Shown here in pieces: positions 57,801-64,000 of a stretch of DNA of 64,000 nt. Position 1 is the first letter of the stretch; each line of letters starts with the position of its first letter. The position numbers and the translations under genes are program-made. Location: NCBI GenBank assembly GCA_000708835.1, contig DF236985.1, positions 148,249 through 212,248 of the forward strand. Direction: 5' to 3'. The notes under the pieces are model-generated. The model was not told the origin of the DNA. It worked only from the letters and a program-made list of their open reading frames with translations, and ran no database searches. The stretch is from Klebsormidium nitens. Taxonomy: Eukaryota; Streptophyta; Klebsormidiophyceae; Klebsormidiales; Klebsormidiaceae.

Positions 57801-60800
57801 CTGGAAATATGGTTCCGGAGGAAGTGAATTTGAATTTTCTGCGCTATTTTCATGATTGCGTGCACCTTTTAGAAATATATGGCGTGACACTTGATGATGG
57901 CTCCTGCGGCAAGACTTGAAAACCCAGCGCCTCCCCTTCACTCCGGCCTGTCAAGAAACTCCTCCTGCAAATTTTTTTTATTTTGATCGGTGATCTTCGA
58001 GATCTCGATGGTTTCATTCTCGAAACTTTTCTTGTTAACGATATGAAAAGCCAACAATAGCTGCTTCTGCTCGGACAACGAGCATTTTCCCAAGAGTTTT
58101 TAGAAGAACATAGCGAATGCGGTGTCGAAAAACCTCATTTGTTCAAGAGCCTTACCTCCTGGCCCCACAATCGGGGCGGGGCTCCTATAGTCCAGGGAGC
58201 CAAAGGCATACCCCCCGGTCTGAGTCCAGGCAGCACCCCCGTTTGTCGAGAAGGCCATGATGCGCCCGGGGGTCGCCGCGGCCGCGTAAACCGTCCCCCC
58301 CGAAACGGTCACCCCGACTTGGGTGGCGCTCGCGAGCGGGAGGCGCACGCGCCAGCGGAGCGCGGCCGCGGCGAGCGAGAGGCTGTAGAGGTAGCCGTCG
58401 GAGTTGGCAATCTGGAAGAAAGCGAGCTTGTCGTGAGAGTTGAGTTCAAGCGAGAGTTGGATTCAACACCGTGTGTAAATGAAGCGGGAAACCTGCTTCT
58501 GACACGAAGCGAAGTAGCTTCTACTCTTGTGAACGACTGACAGAAGGCGAGTTTAACTCCGAGTTTGTTTCACACTTCGCATTGCTTTCAACGCTTCGGT
58601 GGCCAGGTCCTTATGCTTGTAAGCTGATTGTATGGTTCATGTACCTCTTGATCTATGTTTGGCAACCTTCTTGATCTTTGAGAGCTGCTAATAAAAGCTG
58701 TGAAGAGATTGCTTACGTAAAGGTCTCCCGTGCACACGTCGACGCTCGGCGAGCTGTAAAAGTAGCACGGGTTGTCGGCGCTTCCGCAGGTGACGTCAGC
58801 CCGCCCGTCCGCGGCCACAGTAAACGGCAGCGCGCTGCCAATAGAGAGGCAAGAGGAACGTCAGCAAAAGTTGCAGAACGTCCTTCGATATCAAATGCTG
58901 AATCCTTGTATGAAAAGTTTCCCTACTTTATGATGAAAGGGAGGCACTTGAAGCACGGTAACCGGTGGAGTCTCGATCCGATGTCGCTAAACTTCGTTAC
59001 ATGACAGCTGGCAGCAGTGGTAGCTCGCAGCTCCTGTCCGTGCTTTCACATCTCGTTTGCAGGAACTTGGTAGTTTCCTTGCAGTAAGCGGCCATTTTAA
59101 GCCCTTCCGTAATGAACACCGCCCAATTCAGCGAGGTTGCTTTGACCCGAATCATAATTCTGATCTTGGATGAGATTCTTGTTACCCTTCGGAGTGATGG
59201 GAGATCCGCTCAACGCAAAAGCCTAGTTATCGTCCAAAATGCCTCATCTTGTAGAACCCCTTGTTGCGAAGCACCTGCGTTCCACGAAGATCAGAAACCT
59301 GCCGGAAATCCAGCGCCATAAGTTTCTGGGATGAGTTCTTTTTCTTTTCATACTTTCTTATGACGCTCCTTACCTGCCGGTTGCATTCTTCCAGACCGGG
59401 GTGCCGTCCAATCTGATCGCAAACAGCCCCTGCGTCGCCCCGTTTATGTACAGAACCGAACCGTCCGCACTCGGGGTGACGCCCAATACCCCGACTCCTC
59501 TTTGCCCGGCGTTGGGCACTGTAAAGACGGTGGTCACGGTCGGAGTACTTCTCCCGGTCGCACTTACTTGCAGCAAGCTCGCCCCGGCTGCCACGTAGAC
59601 CTGGAGGAATGGCGGTCGGTTGAAGACGCCGGTCCGTTCAAGATACTGTGGATTTGCAAACTCGAGTTCGGTGCGGCTGGGCAGACAGAGGCAGGTGCAG
59701 CGTCGGTTGTGGAAGTACTTGGGGAAAGGGATGCGAGCCTCTTGCGGGTAGCTCAGCATTGTCAGCAACGGGCACGATCTCTGGGCGGCGTCGGTTGTGG
59801 AAGTAATCGAGGAAAGGGGATGCGAGCCTCTTGCGGGGAGCTCAGCATTGTCAGGAAGGGGCACGATCTCTCGTTATGATTGTCGTCTCTGCAGACCGGT
59901 AAGCTAAGCGAATCTGACCGCGTTACGAATTGATGCTCAGTGAACGCTGATTACGTGTGGATTCTTATTCAAAGTCCATAATGCGAAGCCCTCTGTTACA
60001 ATCCTCACGTTTCCTCGGCTGTCCGGGAAGGGCGCCACCAGGGTTTGACACTGAGACCCCCCTGGAAGGGCTGCGTTCCACTCCAGGCGCCCATCCGTGT
60101 CAAAGGCCAGTAGCGACCGACCGCTGCAAACATATACCTGCACAGAAGCCCACTTACACTTTCACTCGAGCACTGAAAATCCATTCTCAAAGCGCTAGAA
60201 GCACCATGATTCTTGACAGCAGCTTCAATGCTACAACAGTGCAACCGCCTACCACTATTCTCTTGGTGGATTCGATGCATGTTGCGGCCATTAGCGAATG
60301 AACCTTGTCCCGCATTCAGAGTTCGAAGTTGCTTGCGAGCGTATTCTCACCTGCCCATCTGGGCCCGCCACTGGGGCGGCTGTGAAACTGTCCAGCAGGG
60401 GGGTGCGGGTCTGCCAGAGCAGCGACTGGGCACGTGCCCCCCCCAAAAGAGCTGCAAACACATCGGCATCTATGAATCTTCTTCTGTCGAGGTCAGTGAT
60501 TCGCGGAACACAAGGGGGGCCACGCGATTCTAAACTCAACGAAAGCAATCTCGTTCATATGGAGTTTTTTCTACACCTCGAGCAGCTTCCAAGTGACGTC
60601 TTTTTAAGAGTACGGTATTGTGGTCTGGAGCTCGGCTTCCGCTGGACCTTCTCACGTTACATGCTGGCACCTTCGTACTCTTCAACATTTTGTTCTCGTC
60701 ATGACCGCTAATCTAAATGGGCTGCACTCGCTCCATTCACCAGCAAGTCTAGCTTTCTGAAAATGGCCTCGGAGGGATCTTACCTACGAGCAATATGATT

Positions 60801-61206
60801 TGCAGTGGCCTACAAAGGCCGGCCATGGCTCCGAAAACGCAGATTCAGCAATGCTGTCACCAACCTACGTCCTCTACGTTTTGATGGCGGCTTCTAAGAT
60901 TTGAAAATACTTGATCTGCAAGTGAACCCGAAGGATGAGATTCTTCAGTGCTGACTTAGAACACGCTTGTCCCGCTAAAAAAGACCTTCGGCGTTTTGCT
61001 TCTGACTGCTCTGGATGTGTCCTAAGTTCACCCCGTGAAAATGTTGGAGAAGAAAGCTATGGTGGCACTATGCATCTAACAGACTCTTTATCTCGAAGCG
61101 CTGGGCAAAACCGTTTCTTGCGTCTTGCGGTATGATCGTTTTCCCGGTCGACTTTCGCGGAGGCTCCACCATTTGCCACTGTCAGGATGATCAAGATAGT
61201 CAGCAT
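54883..61206 (-). CDS. GEX3: GEX3-like membrane protein (PQQ/BamB-type beta-propeller ectodomain, one membrane helix, cytosolic coiled tail)
   Basis: Ten exons in minus-strand order: 61206-61170, 60451-60351, 60137-60009, 59600-59374, 58834-58717, 58411-58156, 57800-57549, 57269-57042, 56026-55860, 55188-54883; 606 residues, phases consistent. Exon 1 gives MLTILIILTVAN, a signal peptide; it is short and its link is the weakest. A chain of blades follows, with the repeated pattern of a Val/Ile-Tyr-rich strand then an aromatic-Asp turn: PVAGPDGQVYVCSGRSLLAF, VLYINGATQGLFAIRLDGTPVW, CYFYSSPSVDVCTGDLYI, GSSDGSVYVVDASG, PPVLDCSGSAVW. The order of these motifs matches plant GAMETE EXPRESSED 3. A membrane helix (~457-480) is followed by a basic, charged helical tail and ...GSQILPM. 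In Arabidopsis, GEX3 is a plasma-membrane protein of gametes that affects pollen-tube guidance and embryo formation; the role in an alga is unknown. Confidence 0.78.
55984..56345 (-). repeat. ~175-bp tandem duplication containing a 3' splice site and exon start, GEX3-like gene
   Basis: The start of exon 9 and its acceptor (56030-55984, minus strand) recur at 56205-56159, exactly 175 bases away: both read ctgta.gag beside gccgccgcccg and gcgacga.gta.agcgg. The flanking intron segment gtgggtt..gaagcggagcgcgt also occurs twice, at 56120 and 56301. The extra copy lies in the preceding intron in the sense of the gene. Confidence 0.85.
59701..59876. repeat. 88-bp tandem duplication in intron 3 of the GEX3-like gene
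   Basis: Two direct copies, 59701-59788 and 59789-59876, about 90 percent identical. Each starts cgtcggttgtggaagta and contains gatgcgagcctcttgcgg and gggcacgatctct. They lie about 100 bases upstream, in gene sense, of exon 4. The exon itself is not included. Confidence 0.9.
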
Positions 61207-62562
61207 TGCTGCTCCTATCTTGAGTGTTCCTGTCAGGCTGGATGTGCGGAAACTTGAGAATAGCAATTGCTTTAGGCCGCCGAGCGGCCTGCATGATGCA
61301 GAATGTATAAGGCAGCTGCCGCTCATGACAAGCTTTTGTGTCAAGATGAATCAGCTGCCTCGGTCGGCAATTCAGCCCTGACGACTTTGTGAAGCCTTCT
61401 ACTGCACAGTGACAGGGTCCAATCAGCCGAGCCGTGAATCAAGCAGACGAGCATAAGGACCAGTATAGTACCAGACTCCAAGGGACTTGGGAGCGGATCA
61501 CAACAATGACGCGTGACTAGTGAAGGCAGCCTCACCCCGCAGAGGGTTCGGCGGAAGCACTGGCAGACGTTTCGAACTGGGGGAAGACGAACAGGCGCGA
61601 CTTCATTGGGCCCGCGGCCGCGTCGCACGGTGACCACGGTACCGTCGGTAATCGGTATAGGTGGTCGGTATACATACGGTATGTACCGAGTGCAGAAAAT
61701 GAGTCCGGTTACCCGGTAACCTGGAACTAGTTACTGCAAAAAGTAAACCTCCTCTAACCCCGGCGGCCGTCCGACCAGACAAACGCGGCCGGGCCGCCGT
61801 GCTCACGGGCTCGCAGCCGGCGCGCGGCGCCGGCCGGCCGGGCCGCCCTCAACTAAGTGGCGGCGGGCCCGTACGGTGGTCGACGTACGAGGCTGGGCCG
61901 CATAGCAAAAACCCATTTGATTACAGGATTGGGCTTGGTTGGATTTCCGGAGCGAGTAGCCCGTTCCTTCAAAATTCAAATATTGTGCATCGCTTTACCT
62001 ACATTCGACTTGGAAACATCGGGCGCAGCACGGCAGCGTGACAGTTGAGCAGCTGTCCCAAGTTCGTCGATAAATGCATTCGGTGCTTCGATTCGAAGAG
62101 AGCTTGTATTTTACTTCTACGCAAATGGGCCTGCTTCACGTTCAACGGTCAAAGTCATGGTACACGCCAATGGGATTCAATAACGCAGGTCCATGTTCGA
62201 GAATCAGAACGTCTTGTCCTTTTAACAACAGATGGTTCAGCATTGCCTTGGTACGAACAGAGGGCACCAAATTCTCTCTACTCGTGACTTCCTTGTCATG
62301 ATAGTTTTCTGAATCATTTCGATTCAAAGTAGGCAGCGCATGGCGTGGGATGAAAGCATGCGACTGCCTAACTCTATGCAGGCCCTAAAATGCTTACTAT
62401 GCAGGCCCTTATATGCTTACAATCTGTACAGGATAAAGATGTTCCTTCACATCCAACTTATTCTCCCTCAAAAGTAATATAGAATTCAGTCCGTCACTAC
62501 TTTGCCAGCCGTGTCTATACTGATATACAAACTTTTGTCGTAGTGCATTGGATTGTACGCTC
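61207..62562. other. Intergenic region with GEX3-side promoter
   Basis: This holds the promoter of the GEX3-like gene (transcribed leftward) and the 3' UTR of the next minus-strand gene. A strongly GC-rich stretch with nested palindromes (ggccggccgggccg) is at 61760-61870, and short repeats of ggtcggtat-type sequence at 61640-61690. Near 62385-62425 the words gcaggccct and atgctta occur twice. No coding sequence is supported. Confidence 0.55.
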
Positions 62563-63994
62563 CTATGGAGAGTGCAATTTGGTCTCATAGATCGGAAGAG
62601 CATCGTGCAGTAGCCTTGAGTTGAGCGTGCGTTCGGTTGGGCTCATGAAGATTCCGTCCTTAGCGTGCTGCTCGGCGGTATCCCTGTGGGCGACAAGACG
62701 GTGTTAGAAGCTTTGCCTTCAGATCTCCCTTTGTTCTACACCTCGGTTGCATTTGGCAATTCTTGAAGCCAAGAAGTTTCGCAAATGAAGTTATCCTAAA
62801 GGATAAAAGAATCATTGAACGCGCACGTGGAGGACTTCGGAGAGAATGTCTGTGGCCAAAGCCATCGATTTCGGAACGGCGTTTTTCTCAAACAGTCCAG
62901 CCCAAACCCTTTCGCACTCAAACCGACCTGAGGCATAAGTTCCTACGTGTCGTTCCAAGGCCCCAGCGAGGTAGAACGCTCCGCAGCGATGTTGTAATCT
63001 CTTCACTCTGACCGCATTTCTATGTTCTCAAAAGCATACCTGATCTGGCGCTCCAGCTCTAGCCTGTACTGCAGGCTCTTCTCCCTCTTCTTGATCCTGT
63101 TGAGCGCCTGCTCTGCCAAGACCTGTGCGGCTTCAGCGGTAGCCTGCTCTTGGAACCTCCGGTTCTCGTTGGCCTCCCTGTCGATGCGATCCTGCAGAGG
63201 AACACGTGGGCAACACTCTTTAGGCTCATGCTCACCCGCTCCGTCTGTATTCTCCGACGGAACCGAACCGCCGATGCAATAAAGTGGCGCGTCTTCCGTT
63301 CGATAGAGACTGGATCAAGCATTAAAACTACTATGTGAACAGCAATCAAGCAACTTTTCTCAGCTTCTTTTTGCCAAGTTACAATCTGGGTCCACTTCAG
63401 GAAAACTTGCGGACCTCGTGGGTACACCATGCGGTCGCTTGTCACAAAGACAGTTGTTGTCAGAAGTTGCAGATTAGCGCTTCTAGAAAACCTTCCGGAG
63501 TGCGCCGTTTCAGAAAGCCTCATCAGAATCGACGTCGAGGGCAAATAAATACCCGGAGCTCTTCTTTCTGTTGCTGGAGAGTCGCCAGGATTCTCGTATT
63601 GTCATTCTGGCGCCTGCGCCGGTTCGCCGCCTCCTTCTCGCGCTCCATCTGCTCGCGGCGTCGCTCGTGCTCAGCAATCTGGTCGTCCAGCTGCACAAAC
63701 AAAGAGAAGGGAGCCAGTCAGCCTTTTACCCCATATGGCTCTTTGCTCTTGATATTCCACAGCAAGAGGAAATGCAGACAGGTCCATCAAAGAGCACCTT
63801 AAAGAGACTCCTTCAAGCCCCCTAAGAGATTGTCGTACAGTGAGCAGAATTCAAGTACAGCAGACAGCCTGGCAAGACCTCGAATATACCTGCTTCATCT
63901 TCTCGTCGTTCTGCTTCTGCGTCAGTTCCCCAATGCGCATGCGCTTCATGATCATATTTTGTTGCTCTTTCAACCTTTGCTGACGCGCTCGGTC
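62563..63994 (-). CDS. 3' part of a Glu/Arg-rich coiled-coil protein, probably ciliary (trichohyalin/plectin-homology type)
   Basis: Four exons in minus-strand order: 63994-63890 (its 5' end or the gene's earlier exons lie beyond the window), 63690-63553, 63191-63040, 62683-62563; about 172 residues visible. Apart from the last ~35 residues it is one long charged helix: RLKEQQNMIMKRMRIGEL, EHERRREQMEREKEAANRR, QYRLELERQIRDTAEQH. It ends with the conserved-looking FMSPTERTLNSRLL and a short tail. This composition and a ...Y.LELE.QI... motif fit the trichohyalin/plectin-homology proteins that line doublet microtubules of cilia. I cannot name the member. If right, the organism makes flagellate cells at some stage. 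The donor after the 63690-63553 exon (gtattt) is weak, but continuity and phase fit. Confidence 0.72.
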
Positions 63995-64000
63995 CTGCGA

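Noticed and set aside
1-64000. Transposons, CRISPR arrays, tRNA or rRNA genes
   Set aside because: I saw no transposase or reverse transcriptase motifs, long terminal repeats, regular spacer arrays or RNA gene signatures. A computed search could still find decayed elements.

Overview
The window is nuclear DNA of a photosynthetic eukaryote of the green lineage, most likely a streptophyte (charophyte) alga of the Klebsormidium type. The gene content supports this: an IM30/VIPP1-family protein with a chloroplast-type leader, a plant-type SNX2 sorting nexin, a GEX3-like beta-propeller membrane protein, a two-domain expansin, a RING ligase of the plant MIP1 type, TTTAGGG-type telo-boxes in a promoter, and the end of a probable ciliary coiled-coil gene. 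The genes are rich in introns (about 68 introns in ten multi-exon models, mostly GT-AG). There are no operons, rRNA, tRNA or CRISPR arrays. The species is an inference; it is not shown directly. All exon models below were built by reading splice junctions with matching phase and protein continuity, not from transcripts.

Layout, left to right: (1) 0.86-4.8 kb, + strand, IM30/VIPP1-like protein with an extra C-terminal membrane segment. (2) 6.0-10.1 kb, - strand, START-like lipid-binding protein. (3) 10.75-13.9 kb, + strand, ureohydrolase (agmatinase/arginase family) with a signal peptide; genes 2 and 3 diverge from a promoter with telo-boxes. (4) 14.8-24.2 kb, + strand, sorting nexin SNX2 with 15 exons. 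(5) 25.8-26.9 kb, - strand, single-exon three-pass membrane glycoprotein of unknown role. (6) 27.5-31.0 kb, + strand, MYND zinc-finger protein. (7) 33.1-38.5 kb, + strand, expansin fused to a very long Pro/Ser-rich domain and a C-terminal domain, with a 20-base assembly gap. (8) 39.6-45.3 kb, - strand, organellar tRNA methylthiotransferase (MiaB/CDK5RAP1). (9) 46.2-53.7 kb, + strand, an apparent fusion of a fast-evolving START-like domain (paralogue of gene 2) with a coiled-coil RING E3 ligase. (10) 54.9-61.2 kb, - strand, GEX3-like protein. (11) 62.6-64.0 kb, - strand, 3' part of a coiled-coil protein, probably ciliary.

The most unusual structural signal is recurrent: introns directly upstream of an exon carry degenerate tandem copies of the 3' splice-site region, often with the first bases of the exon. 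This is clear in SNX2 (four extra copies) and GEX3, and weaker in the methylthiotransferase, START-RING and ureohydrolase genes. In SNX2 one copy is still an in-frame alternative acceptor that would add 40 residues. The most unusual proteins are the START-RING fusion, the expansin with a wall-glycoprotein-like tail, and the membrane-anchored IM30 relative.
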